DNA of 64,000 nt, taken from assembly GCF_964656455.1 (NCBI RefSeq), contig NC_135719.1, forward strand, positions 73,086,283-73,150,282, read 5' to 3'. Both the position numbers and the translations under genes were made by a program. Below, in pieces: positions 22,589 through 32,664 of the stretch. This DNA is from Halichoerus grypus (taxonomy: Eukaryota; Chordata; Mammalia; Carnivora; Phocidae). Numbering within the stretch: position 1 is the first letter of the stretch; each line of letters begins with the position of its first letter. The notes beneath the pieces are model-generated. The model searched no databases. It saw only the letters and a program-made list of their open reading frames with translations, and had not been told where the DNA came from.

Positions 22589-23645
22589 CCTGAACTTTGG
22601 GGCCAGTAAGCAGTATGGAGTCTCCACGTGATGTTGAGAGATTTGGTCAAGACCTGTACAATGTCTGCCACAAATGCGGGTCCATTGTCACTACGGATTG
22701 TTAATGGCAGGCCGAACCGGGGCACGATCTCCTGCAAGAGGACTTTAACTACTTCCCAGCTTTGCTCTGTCCTGGTCGGGAAGGCTTTGACCCACCCAGA
22801 GTATGGCATACTATTACTAGGAGATATTTGAACCCGCTGCTCAGCTGCACATCTGTGAAGTCTACCTCTAGATCTTTGAAGGGGGTTGCTCCCATCCTCT
22901 GGACACCTGGCAGGGACCATGGTGCAGACCGAGCATTATTTTTAGCACATGTTATGCTAAAGACATCAGTCAGCTGCCTTGAGAAGGGCTCTAATGCAGT
23001 TTTTCCCAGATGAGTGAGTTGGTGGTGTTCCTTGACTAGATGCCCTCCAGTTGCTGTTGGAACAAAGATGCGCCTGTCTGGCATCATCCACCATCCCTTT
23101 TCAGTCAGGGTGGCCCCCTCAGCCATGGCCCATTCCTTTTCCTTTTTAGTGTAACTGGGCGGAGGGACTTCTTCTGGGGGTGTTTCTTGCCCCAGAGTAA
23201 GTTTGTCTGCCTCCTTGATGAATAGGACTGTGGCTGCCAGCACCCTGAGGCATGGTGGCCATCTCCCTACCACGGGGTCCAGCTTCTTTGACATGTAAGC
23301 AACTGGTCATTGCCAGGGTCCAACAGTCTGGGTGAGTACCCCGAGTGCTATTTTTTCCTTTTCAGTCCAGGCAGGGGGATCTCAACCTGGTCCCCCTAAG
23401 ACATCATAAAGGGGTCTTGCTATTGCTGAGAACCCAGGGATCCAGATGCAGCAGAATCCTGCAGCCCCCAGGAATTCTCGTAGGCCCCTTTTTGTCTGGG
23501 GCTGTGGCAGGAACATGATGATCCTTTTCTTCTCCGGCCCTAGTTCTCTTTTCCCCTGGGTGAGGAGAAAACCAAGGTATCGGACCTGTTGTTGGCAGAT
23601 TTGCGCCTTCTTCCATAAGGCTAGGTATCCCGAGTCTGACAGTTT
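22585..23645 (-). pseudogene. pol: RT thumb/connection plus integrase N-terminal and core
   Basis: RT begins mid-domain at SDSGYLALWKKAQICQQQ and continues through the LREFLGAAGFC region and [18 protein letters not shown] (connection) to LTLGQ at about 23,187. RNase H is then missing and the reading jumps to integrase: a His-His zinc-binding region ([15 protein letters not shown], with the Cys pair partly lost), first acidic residue in EVDFTDV, second in IRSDNGPAFV. Stops lie near 23,380 and 23,312 and there is a frameshift near 22,795. Integrase ends exactly at PQSSGK (22,585), one residue before the third catalytic acidic site. Confidence 0.92.
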
Positions 23646-23669
23646 TTTTTTCTGAGCCACTTAGGTGCC
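23643..23669 (-). mobile_element. very short SINE head with A-tail
   Basis: The complement of the SINE head (CTGAGCCACTTAGGTGCCCC) abuts a T9 run and RT sequence. Only about 20 bases of SINE are present. It may be a truncated or internally deleted insertion, or a break-repair scar. Confidence 0.55.
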
Positions 23670-23683
23670 CCCAGGGGTTGCCT

Positions 23684-23877
23684 TTTTTTTTTTTTTAAAT
23701 TTATTTGCCTGACAGAGAGAGACACAGCAAGAGAGGGAACACAAGCAGGAGGAGTGGGAGAGGGAGAAGCAGGCTTCCCGCTGAGCGGGGAGCCCGATGC
23801 GGGGCTTGATCCCAGGACCCCGGGACCATGACCTGAGCCGAAGGCAGATGCCCAACGACTGAGCCACCCAGGCGCCC
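23684..23877 (-). mobile_element. CAN-SINE, antisense, inside the provirus
   Basis: Full antisense SINE with poly-T tail. CCAGGGGTTGC is repeated on both sides (23,671-23,681 and 23,879-23,889). It is less diverged than many others here, so it postdates the provirus. Confidence 0.94.
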
Positions 23878-23880
23878 CCA

Positions 23881-23975
23881 GGGGTTGCTTTTTAAACACA
23901 CAGCTTCTGGGATATTCCCCCCATCCCGGGGGTTGCTTTTTAAACATAAAGCTTCTGGGATATTCCCCCATCCCA
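23881..23975. repeat. two-copy tandem repeat, about 48 bp
   Basis: GGGGTTGCTTTTTAAACA, then GCTTCTGGGATATTCCCCC occurs twice in tandem (from 23,881 and from 23,930) with few differences. Whether it is viral or host sequence is not clear. Confidence 0.9.
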
Positions 23976-24649
23976 CCCATTTTGATTCAGTGGGTTTGCA
24001 TAGGCCGGATAGTATTACACCCAGTGCTCATCACAACCCATGCCCTCGGTAATACCCATCACCTGGCTACACCATCCCCCAAATAGTTGCCTTTTTAACA
24101 AGGTCCTCCCAGATGACTCTTGTGAAGGAGGTTTGGAAACAATGTCTAAGCCTTGCTGTTCAGAGTGTGGCCAGTGGACCAGCAGGATCTGTGTCACCTG
24201 GGTTATCTTGTTTAAATCGCCAATGTCAGCCCTACCCCAGACAGACAACCGGAATCTGCCTTTGTAGCTTGGCTTTTGATCTGACCTCTTCTCTGTTTTC
24301 ATTTTAGTAGGGTTCCTCCGCCAACTTCCTTGCCCCAGTCCTCTCCAGAAGAGCCAGTGTCCCCTGCCTCTCCCTACCTGAGACCTGTCCCATCCCTGGG
24401 GGATGCTCACCCCAACCTCCCACCACCCAGAGATGACAGGAAAAGGTGCTCTGTGAAGCTAAGGAGCCTAAACAGCTGGAGATCTTGCCTTGTTAGAGAA
24501 GGCTGACTTGACTCCCAGGTCCTCTGACCTCCGCAAATTCCAGACCCCCAGGCCTGTCTCATGATCTCAATTTTGGTTGCTCCGCTTTGTCTCCATCAAG
24601 TGTTCTCAAGCATTTCGCACACGACTGGGCTTAGGCAATTTGGCCAGAC
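23976..24649. other. non-viral DNA inside the provirus
   Basis: This segment sits where the rest of gag should follow. 24,013-24,080 matches the complement of a carnivore L1 3' UTR (ACCCAGTGCTCATCACAACC). 24,088-24,143 (TTTTTAACAAGGTCCTCCCA) and 24,150-24,265 (TCAGAGTGTGGCCAGTGGAC, then AGCAGGATCTGTGTCACCTG) look like the 3' and 5' parts of MER5-type hAT elements, families far older than a lineage-specific provirus. The remaining 24,266-24,649 is unrecognised and has no viral motif. Confidence 0.7.
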
Positions 24650-24709
24650 CTTCTTGAAATTTTTGATCATGGTCTCTAGAACCGTAGGTTTACTCTGCCC
24701 TGACCCCAT
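24650..24709 (-). pseudogene. gag start: matrix N-terminal 20 residues
   Basis: The viral ATG at 24,707-24,709 opens MGSGQSKPTVLETMIKNFKK. Gly2 fits N-terminal myristoylation, as in retroviral matrix proteins. Directly after KK the sequence turns non-viral. The continuation expected here, starting KGF, is found at 22,588, so matrix is split with almost no loss at the break. Confidence 0.85.
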
Positions 24710-25367
24710 GGTGATGTCCCTGTGTGTGGTGGCGCAGAGACAGACAAAGGGGGGGTGCCTCCTGAGGTGAGGAGACCAATCAGATGCCCGTCTGGCCATG
24801 TCCCAAAGGAGCTTAGGTGAGGCTTAGCTGCAGTGGTCTCAGCGTTGTGACTTATGATCAGAAACTATTCCGATGCCGCCATAGACTGTATGCCATTCAT
24901 CACGGAATCGCAGACGGGCTCACTCAGACTCCGTAGGCGTCTGGGGACCTTAAGGGTGCCCACCCGTGGAGTCACAGAGTCAGTCCACTTGAGCAAGCCA
25001 GGTCGGACTGCACATTCACTCACACATTCACTCCAGAAGTTATTACATTCCCTCCCTGGGAATCCCTACCTGTGAGACCTCTAAGAGGTCTCTGGGAGGT
25101 GATCAGGCTCCCCTTCCACCCCAATGGGGGTGGGCCTGTCTGGGTTCTGGGGCCCCAGGCCTTACCAGAATGCGACGTTGGACCAGGTCCTCACCTGCCA
25201 AGTCTCCTCGAGTCCAGTGGGAACAGTGGAGCGGGGCCCGCCCAGGCGATGGGGACAGGAGACTGCCGAAAATTAGGCAGGGCGCGCCTTCTCCGTTATG
25301 ATCCCTTGTTCCGTCACCGCCCCGTTGCCCTCAAACCGGTGGCAACAATGCGCCAGCACGGTTGGGT
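24710..25367 (-). other. proviral 5' leader
   Basis: About 660 bases between the primer binding site and the gag ATG, the usual place for packaging and splice-donor signals. No single motif can be assigned with confidence. Confidence 0.65.
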
Positions 25368-25385
25368 TTCCTGGTCAGGGAACCA
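25368..25385 (-). other. primer binding site, tRNA-Glu type
   Basis: The viral-sense TGGTTCCCTGACCAGGAA starts two bases after the 5' LTR. It equals the 18 bases complementary to the tRNA-Glu 3' end except for one A where G is expected. Primer identity from memory of the tRNA end. Confidence 0.85.
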
Positions 25386-25387
25386 AA

Positions 25388-25678
25388 TGTTACGGAACCT
25401 GGACTGGATCGCCCGACAGAAGAACCAAGCGGCACTTGGAGATCTTGGAGGATAGGAGGTTTATTTAACGCCGGGGGGATCAGAAGAGAGTGGTCTCCAA
25501 AAGTCTGAGCCCGGAGCACAAAGGGGGCAATTTATACACTTCTAGTTCCGCATAATTGGCACTTTTGGCGCGTGCGCAAAGCGGGGCAGGGAGGAAAACC
25601 TGGAAGAGCCCTCGGGCAAGGACTGGGACTCTCTTGCTGGCTTGGTCAGCCATCTTAGGACACAGATTTTCCTTATCA
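25388..25678 (-). repeat. 5' LTR of the provirus
   Basis: Begins and ends like the other LTR. A TATAAATT box is intact at 25,529-25,536 and AATAAA is at 25,460-25,465. It is shorter than the 3' LTR by the 40-base unit described there but has three extra bases near the poly(A) signal. Confidence 0.96.
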
Positions 25679-25682
25679 CTAG

Positions 25683-25985
25683 TTAGTTTGAATGTAAGCT
25701 ACAGTGGTCCCTGGGTATCTGCAGGCTTTTTATATTTATAGAATTGCCCCACAATCCAAAGCAGGCATTATGGAGCATGGTCTGGAATTAGGTGGGGAAG
25801 TAGGCTGAGGGACTCAGCCAGGGCACTTACTTGGTGGCTGCTATAGGAGAACCAGGACCCTTGATGGTCAAAGATTGTGTCTCAAACATAGGGTGACTGA
25901 TTAACAGGTTGGGAGATGGTGAAGTATTCCTGATTTAATGGTTCCTTATATGTTTTCTGTGCTGGATTGAAAAAATAGCCCCAGA
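25683..25985. other. unique right flank of the provirus
   Basis: Nothing recognised. Confidence 0.5.
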
Positions 25986-26160
25986 TGTCCCCACAAAGAC
26001 TTGTAAACAAATGTTCTTAGCTGCTTTATTCAACATAGCCCCACACTGGAAACAACCCAAATGTTCCTCAACAGCTGAATGGATAAACAAATGGTGGCAC
26101 ATTCATGCAAAAGAATACTATAGCAGCAATAGAAAAGAATAAACTGAGACTTTCACAAAT
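25986..26160 (+). mobile_element. old L1 ORF2 fragment
   Basis: GAAACAACCCAAATGTTCCT, then AACAGCTGAATGGATAAACA and CATGCAAAAGAATACTATAG is the L1 ORF2 C-terminal coding stretch, diverged and without a 3' UTR. Confidence 0.8.
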
Positions 26161-26169
26161 AAAACTTTT

Positions 26170-26740
26170 GCATTTGTTTTCTATTGTTGCACAACAAATT
26201 ACCACACACATAGCAGCTTACAACAATACCCATTTATTAGCTCACAGTTCTGTAGGTCAGATGTCCAAGCACAGCATGCCTGGCTTCTCTGCTCAAGGTC
26301 TTAGAAGGCTGAAATCAAGGTGGTGGCCAAACTGTGTGCTTTTCTGAAGGCCCTGGAGAAGAATTTGCTTCGGGGCTCATTCAGTCTGTTGGCTGAATCC
26401 TGTTCCTTGCAATCCTGGGACTGAGATCCCTGTTTACTTGCCGACTGTCAGCTGGAGGCTATTCTCAGTTCTAGAGGCTTCCTTTTCATGTTCAAATCTT
26501 TCTTCAGGAAGAACCCTGCCCCTTTAGCAGGTTCACCTAATTATACCAGGTCTGCTAAGAATAATCTCCCTAGATTAAGATCAACTGATTTGTGACCTTA
26601 CTTGTATTTGTAAATTTCTTCGCAGTAGCACCTGGATTAATGTTTGATTGGATCCCTGGGTGAAGATGTGTATACATCAAGGACTGGCAATCTTCACGGC
26701 CAGCTTAGGTTTCTGCCTACTGCAGCTTTTAAATTCCTTT
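26170..26740 (-). repeat. ancient LTR-like repeat, antisense
   Basis: CTATTGTTGCACAACAAATT, then ACCACACACATAGCAGCTTA and TAGCTCACAGTTCTGTAGGT are the complement of the shared MaLR/ERVL-type LTR end. The middle part is not one I can match, so the family is left open. Confidence 0.55.
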
Positions 26741-26990
26741 CTCTTCTCTGTCAAAACATAGAGCACATAAAGAAAACTGTTATAGAGGAGTAGACCTGGA
26801 CCACTCAGTCCAGTACCCACATTTTAGCTATGAAAGTTGTCCATATGGTCTCACCTTTGGTGAAGGAGAGAAACTTTTGTAAGGAGTAATACGTATGTAC
26901 ATTTGACTTGGTAATACAAGGGACCACAATATTAAAAAATTAATAATTTTAAAAATAATTGCCAAATGTCCTCCAATAAACATGTGCTCT

Positions 26991-27119
26991 TTTTTTTTTT
27001 AAGTGCAGTTACCTGATTTGCATAGCTCACTACAGCCCAGAACTCATGGGTTCAAGTGATGTTCCAGCCTCAGCCTCCAGAATAGCTGGAGTTACAGGTA
27101 CCTGCCATTGCACCTGACA
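26991..27119 (-). pseudogene. truncated 7SL (SRP) RNA retropseudogene
   Basis: The minus strand follows the 5' domain of 7SL RNA: GGTGCAATGGCAGGTACCTG, GGAGGCTGAGGCTGGAACAT, GAGTTCTGGGCTGTAGTGAG, GCTATGCAAATCAGGTAACT. It stops near 7SL position 120 and runs into an A-tail (poly-T at 26,991-27,000). CATGTGCTCT and CATGTGCTATTCT flank it. The TAGTGAGCTATG segment is the 7SL form, and Alu elements are not expected in carnivores. Confidence 0.88.
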
Positions 27120-27325
27120 AGCATGTGCTATTCTTACAATCAGACACAAACTGTTATTTATTTAAGTAAAGTCTATAAATTTATATCACAATTTTTCATG
27201 GTTACTTCTCAAGGTTTTATCACCCTTGATTTTATCCAAGCCATTGGTAACAAACATTTTTTTTTTCATGAAGGTGATTCAGGAATAAAAGGTGTTTATA
27301 AGCTGCATTTTAAAAATTTAACACA

Positions 27326-27528
27326 GGGGAACCTGGGTGGCTCAGTCAGTTAAGCCTCTGCCTTCAGCTTAGGTCACGATCCCAGGGTTCTGGGATCTAG
27401 CCGGGCATCCTTGCTCAGCAGGGAGCTTGCTTCTCCCTCTCCCCTGCCTGCCACTCCCCCTGCTTGTGCTCTCTCTGTGTCAAATAAATAAATAAAGTCT
27501 CTAAAAATAAATAAATAAATAAATAAAT
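27326..27528 (+). mobile_element. CAN-SINE, full length
   Basis: Complete SINE with expanded AAAT tail. The target duplication AAAAATTTAACACA is exact at 27,312-27,325 and 27,529-27,542. Confidence 0.96.
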
Positions 27529-27668
27529 AAAAATTTAACACAAAGTATTTTATTATATAAAATGGATAATTGCATTGGCTTATACCTATCATTATCTGTT
27601 TCATTGAATTTAAGACTATCAATGAGAAAATTTACACTCTGTTACTGAATTATTAATAATTGGACACT

Positions 27669-27864
27669 TTTTTTGAAGATTTTATTTATTTATTTGTTAG
27701 AGTGAGAGAGAGAGGGAGGGCACAATTAGGGGAAGTGGCAGGCAGAGGGAGAAGCAGGCTCCCTGCTGAGCAAGGAGCCCGATGCGGAACTAGATCCCAG
27801 GACCCTGGGATCATGACCCAAGCCGAAGGCAGACACTTGACCAACCGAGCCACTCAGGCATCCC
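27669..27864 (-). mobile_element. CAN-SINE, antisense
   Basis: Complete antisense SINE. Near-copies of AATAATTGGACACTT flank it. It lies tail-to-tail with the SINE at 27,326, 140 bases apart. Confidence 0.95.
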
Positions 27865-27959
27865 AATAATTGGATACTTCTGAGAAATGAAAACACAAAA
27901 CTAAATTTTATTATTCAACCCTCATTTATAGAGCAGTTTAGAATTTCTAAAATTCATGT

Positions 27960-28090
27960 GTATGTACTATCTCATTGCAATGAACAATCTCATTTGAACT
28001 TTGGGACTCAGAGGTCATGTTATCTGCCCCAAAATACAAAGTGAGTTAGTGGCAGAAATGTGGTTGGAATTAATCCTGGTGTTGTGACAT
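27960..28090 (-). repeat. MIR fragment, antisense
   Basis: CTCATTTGAACTTTGGGACT, then CAGAGGTCATGTTATCTGCC and GAGTTAGTGGCAGAAATGTG follow the antisense MIR order loosely. Confidence 0.55.
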
Positions 28091-29334
28091 GGTCTTCCCT
28101 CTCTACCTATTCTTAGGGTGGAGACCAAGAGTAAGAAGAGGTAGAATATGTCTATCCAGAGTTGAAAAACCCAGGTGAAGAATTCTAGAGTCTGCACACT
28201 GTTATTGTGGAAAGACAGCCTCAATAGGGCTATATGTGAAATTTTCTTTTTCTCCTATTTATTCTCATATTGGGGATCCTCTGCAAAAGAGTGCTAGAAA
28301 AGAGCTACTTAATTATAGAGTTCGATGAAGATGTTTTCAAATATGTACATGTCAATACTGGTAAAGAATCACAAACCTCTCTTGTCTTCAGAAGCACCTC
28401 ATTCCTTGATTCTGGGTGCAGGGGTTAATGTGTTCTGCTGCCATTGTATTCCAATAATCCATAGTCAACCAAGCTAACCACATCTGCTTTTGTCTATTTT
28501 GGCCATGATGTCAAGATCCTTAAAATTGCATGTCTTGGTTTGGGACTGTGCCTAGTGGTGAAATCCTATACAGTTTTATTTCTTTTGTTTGCAGTTTGTT
28601 TATGGTCTTTTCTAGGAGAGGTGCTGGAGCTGAGCAGGGGAAGTTACATCAGATCTATGGTTTTCTTGATTAGATCATTATAGACTCCAAAATAAACTAC
28701 CTCTTATGAAGCACAGCTAAATATCGGCAGATAGTAGGTAGTCTTTCTTCCCCAGTCTTTTGAAAAGAGCGCTGAAATCTTCAGTAACCTTTTATTGCCA
28801 GAGGGCACACATGGTAGAAATTAAGTTAAGCCATCCTTTAATTTATATAAATAATCGAGAAATGGCAATTGACTTTGTTCATGGACCAATTTAAATCTAT
28901 TAACATATGTAAACTTTGTATGACAAAAGTACATCTGCTTCATGAATGTACTGTCAGCATCTTTCTGATTTCAGACGCATGCAGGATTTTGCTCCCTGGA
29001 CTGGAGACAAACATGATCCAAACTAGATGATCCAGAGGGCTTAGGATAATCGGACAGGTAACGAAGTTTTCCTGAAAAACTCCATTCACCACAGTTGAGT
29101 TTAAGGAAGTGGAAATTACTTTAATTTGCAATAGCTCATTAAATTAACTCTCCAATTATAGAGGCCTCTGCAATGTGGTTCTTAATTAAAGCTAGTGATT
29201 AATTCATGGCACTGATAGGGGAATGGTGGCCCTTGTTTTGCTTTCAAATGAAGTTACAGATGTATGCAATGGTTCTTGTGTATGACCATGCTGGGGCGGG
29301 TTTCTGGACGAAATGGTCACTAAATTTGACAAAA
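28091..29334. other. unique stretch with homeobox-site-rich end
   Basis: No repeat or exon recognised. 29,120-29,215 packs several AATTAA/TTAATT cores (AATTAACTCTCCAATTATAG, TTCTTAATTAAAGCTAGTG) in otherwise complex sequence, the look of a conserved non-coding element. This is an impression only. Confidence 0.35.
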
Positions 29335-29347
29335 GATGAAGAGACTT

Positions 29348-29545
29348 TTTTTTTTTTTAGATTTTATTTATTTATTTGACAGAGAGAGACACAGTGAGAG
29401 AGGGAACACAAGCAGGGGGAGTGGGAGAGGGAGAAGCAGGCTTTCCGCTGAGCAGGGAGCCGGATGCGGGGCTCGATCCCAGGACCCTGGGATCATGACC
29501 TGAGCCAAAGGCAGAGGCTCAACGACTGAGCCACCCAGGCGCCCC
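29348..29545 (-). mobile_element. CAN-SINE, antisense, young
   Basis: Near-consensus antisense SINE with exact target duplication GATGAAGAGACTT at 29,335-29,347 and 29,546-29,558. Confidence 0.97.
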
Positions 29546-29844
29546 GATGAAGAGACTTCTTATCTTGATTTTCTGCCAAAATCTCAAGGTAAATTTCCTT
29601 TTAGAAGTCTGAAACTAGAACACTAATGGAAAATCAAAAGTAATCATTCTTATATCCTGTGTGAAGAAATACATCTTGGGTAAGTCCTACTTGAGCCTAC
29701 CAACATAAATTTCAGTTACCCAATCTTTAAGATCTAATTCAAGTCCATCAGCTAGATTAAAACTCTTTCAGAAGAGTTATTATTATTAGTTATTAACTAA
29801 TAAACATATATATTATGATGATTATATTTTTATCTAATATGAAT

Positions 29845-30080
29845 GGAGAGCTTGCCTTATATAGATTTACTTAATCTCATTTAAAATTGTCTCATATTAT
29901 TCATAGCAATTCTATGATGTGGATACTATTATTATGTTTATTTTAGAGATTAAACAACTGAGGTTCTGAAAGTTTGAGTACCTCTTTCAAGGACACACAG
30001 TTTATAAGAGGGTGGTCTGGGACTTGAACCAACCTTTCTTTCACTTCAAAGCTGAAAAGTTTTCACTTGCTGTATTAGTT
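29845..30080 (-). repeat. MIR, antisense
   Basis: TGGATACTATTATTATGTTT, then AACAACTGAGGTTCTGAAAG, AAGGACACACAGTTTATAAG and GGGACTTGAACCAACC are the antisense MIR landmarks. Confidence 0.75.
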
Positions 30081-31875
30081 TCACCTCTTTTCAAGTATAG
30101 ACTTCTTAGATAAAATCTTTCCTTTCAAATGACTCATTTCTTGAGTTATTATCTCTGTCAGTTCTTAGCAGGAAACAGATGGCATACCCAAATTAGGATG
30201 ATTCTAGGAGAGTTTACTCACAAAGGGATTGTTTATAAAGGTGTGTGTTGGAGGGGACGATAGAGTAGGACAATCACAAGACGTAGTGCAGCAACCTGAG
30301 GCTAGGAGCAGTGGATGAAGTGTTACCACACCTGGATCTGAAAGGATGAGGGGAGGGAGCCGTTGCTGAGCCAGAAAAAAAAAGGCTGTGTGTTGAAGGT
30401 TGCCTGGAAAGACCCATTGATCCTGGGTGGAAGGACATGTCCAACTCTCCTTCTACCCACTGATCTCTTGCTAAGATTCTTATTGGCCAAACCCAATGGG
30501 AAACTGGGGAGCATAGAAGTCTTGTCCATGTGGTCCTTGTTGATCAGGCTAAGGCACAAAACAGAAGGGAGTAGAATGGTGAGAGGATATGGAGGGACAA
30601 ACAGAAGCTATCCAGCACAATGACACATATGAAAAATGCACTGACAGCAATCATAGATGGTTGGCTTTTCCTTTTGATAAAGATGTACCTCAGAACACAG
30701 TTTTTCTTAGGATGTGAGGAAAGTCACTGTAAATTTGGCTTTTTTTTTGAACCTATCTCTGGCTATCGTGTAGTTTCAAGCCTGACCTTGAGCAACTGTA
30801 TCTGTTACTGTCAGTGGAAGAGCTGTGCTCCTGGGCCGAGTCTTCAGCAAGGGTCACAACACTAGCTCACCTCCAGATTAGGGTTACTTATTCCCCTTTG
30901 AAAAAGGCAGCTTCTTTGAAAGGTCACTAGGAAAACATCTGGTTTCTCTCAGCATTTCCAGAGAAAAGGCAGGTATATACTCATTTAGACAATTGCCAAG
31001 AGAGGTTAATACAAAGAATTTCTTGGTACCTTGCAAAACAAAACAAACAAGAAAACTGAAAGAAGAAAATGGAAGAATGAGTATTAAGCTGTGAAGATTG
31101 AAGGATTCTGGAAGGGAAGAAGTGCTGCACCAGTGTTTCGGGAGGGAGAAGAATAAAAGAAAAAATATAAGGAACAAAACTTGTTATTGCCCAGCTTGAT
31201 TATTCAAATTATAGTTCATTATAAAAGATATTGGCATACCATATATTTATAATATTCACATATTTACCATTTTTTCTGCCACCAAACAGCCATAAATATT
31301 TCTGCAAACATAAATTGACTGCATTTCAGCTTTTTATAAATGCAGTGTTCCAATTTGAATGTTGCTCCTATATTTCCCTTCTCTTTTGAATGTTGTGCAT
31401 ACCCCTTTGCTAAGTTAGACCCTGAACTCTTATGCAGCTACCATCTTCAGCGTATTTGCTATGCCAGAGAATCTTTTATCCCACATATATGTTTTCTCTT
31501 TCTAAAAGTTCACTGCCACTTCCATTATAGCTGTAATCCACCCCCTCACCCCCCACCCCTTTAAACCTTTAGGTGAGTAGATCTAAAAATCTTCTGTAGA
31601 AAGTATTCAGAAAGCAGATGTTGCAGAATCTGCTCCTTCATCTGTTGCTTTCTTTGGGAGAGGCTAACTGGTGTGTCCAGAAGTTCTACCCTAAAGAAAT
31701 TCTGTGAGGTACATTTCACAGGTTATAGGTCGAAGTTGAAGGTGAGATAGCACAGTGATTCACCCTCACTACACATCGAGTCCGAGGTGCACCTTGGACC
31801 ATAACCTGGAGTCTCACTACAATGCTTTTTATTATTATCCATATTTTTCTTAGCATATTTTTTTAACTTAAATGT
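30081..31875. other. mostly unique stretch
   Basis: 30,165-30,360 (CAGGAAACAGATGGCATACC and following) has the feel of a common ancient mammalian repeat that I cannot name. The rest shows no repeat or exon. Confidence 0.35.
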
Positions 31876-31879
31876 GAAA

Positions 31880-32345
31880 TGCATGATAACCTAGTTATCG
31901 TTTCCTTGTATAAACCTTCTGTTTTTGCTACATTCATTCATCATTCCCTGTGCTTTCTCTGTGTTTCTGTTTCTCTCACTTGGAATTCCCTCATTCTCAA
32001 TGGCTTTCCAAATTCTATGAAATTTAAGTACTACTTTCTTAGTGAAACCTGCCCTCGTATTCTAGACGAAGAAGATCGTCCCGGTTCTGAATGCCTGCAG
32101 TGGTTATCTATATCGCTCCCTTTCACTTAATAAGATATAGTATTGAATTAAGACTTTACCATATTTTTTAAAGTTTGTCTTAATTTGTCTTTGAATTTGT
32201 TAATGTATGTGTATTTTGTCTTTCAGCTTGTGTATAAGCTTCGTTAGAACTAAGAATATGCGTTATACTTCCCTGTATCTCTTACTATTCACAAGGATAT
32301 ACTCATACCGAGAGAACATGGGTCAAATAAATGAATAAAGCATGG
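31880..32345 (+). repeat. L2-like 3' region
   Basis: CACTTGGAATTCCCTCATTC, AGTGAAACCTGCCCTCGTAT and an AATAAATGAATAAAGC end match the general order of an L2 3' end, heavily diverged. Confidence 0.45.
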
Positions 32346-32446
32346 TGGTAAGAGGAGTGAGGGACCTGTAGCCAATATGGTAGATACAACACGTGAGTCA
32401 TCTCCCCAAACTCCACTGAAATGATCATTAAGAAATGGCAAAGTGA

Positions 32447-32648
32447 GGGGCGCCTCGGTGGCTCAGTCGTTGAGCATCTGCCTTCAGCTCCGGTCGTGAT
32501 CTCGGGGTCCTGGGATCGAGCCCCACATCGGGCTCCCTGCTCTGCAGGAAGCCTGCTTTCCCTCTCGCACTCCCCCTGCTTGTGTTCCCTCTCTTGCTGT
32601 GTCTCTCTCTGTCAAATAAATAAATAAAATCTTTAAAAAAAAAAAAAA
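32447..32648 (+). mobile_element. CAN-SINE, full length
   Basis: Complete SINE flanked by AGAAATGGCAAAGTGA and AGAAATGACAAAGTGA. Confidence 0.97.
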
Positions 32649-32664
32649 AGAAATGACAAAGTGA

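Larger units (their letters stand above)
19683..25678 (-). mobile_element. defective class I (gammaretrovirus-like) provirus, rearranged
   Basis: A minus-strand provirus with paired TG...CA LTRs, a 4-bp CTAG duplication at 19,679-19,682 and 25,679-25,682, a tRNA-Glu-type primer binding site and a polypurine tract. The 4-bp duplication is the size usual for gammaretroviruses. By eye the LTRs differ at about 27 of 288 aligned bases plus one 40-base and one 3-base indel, so the copy is old. Gag, protease, part of RT and integrase are recognisable, all with stops or frameshifts. RNase H and nearly all of env are missing. The internal blocks are out of order and about 1 kb of non-viral DNA sits inside. 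It cannot encode functional products. Confidence 0.97.

Noticed and set aside
23881..23975. LTR or satellite unit
   Set aside because: Only two copies in tandem and no further units; a local duplication.
19683..25678. Intact or expressible retroviral genes
   Set aside because: Every block has stops, frameshifts or deletions, and block order prevents any full polyprotein.
26991..27119. Alu element
   Set aside because: The segment follows 7SL RNA itself, and Alu is restricted to primates.
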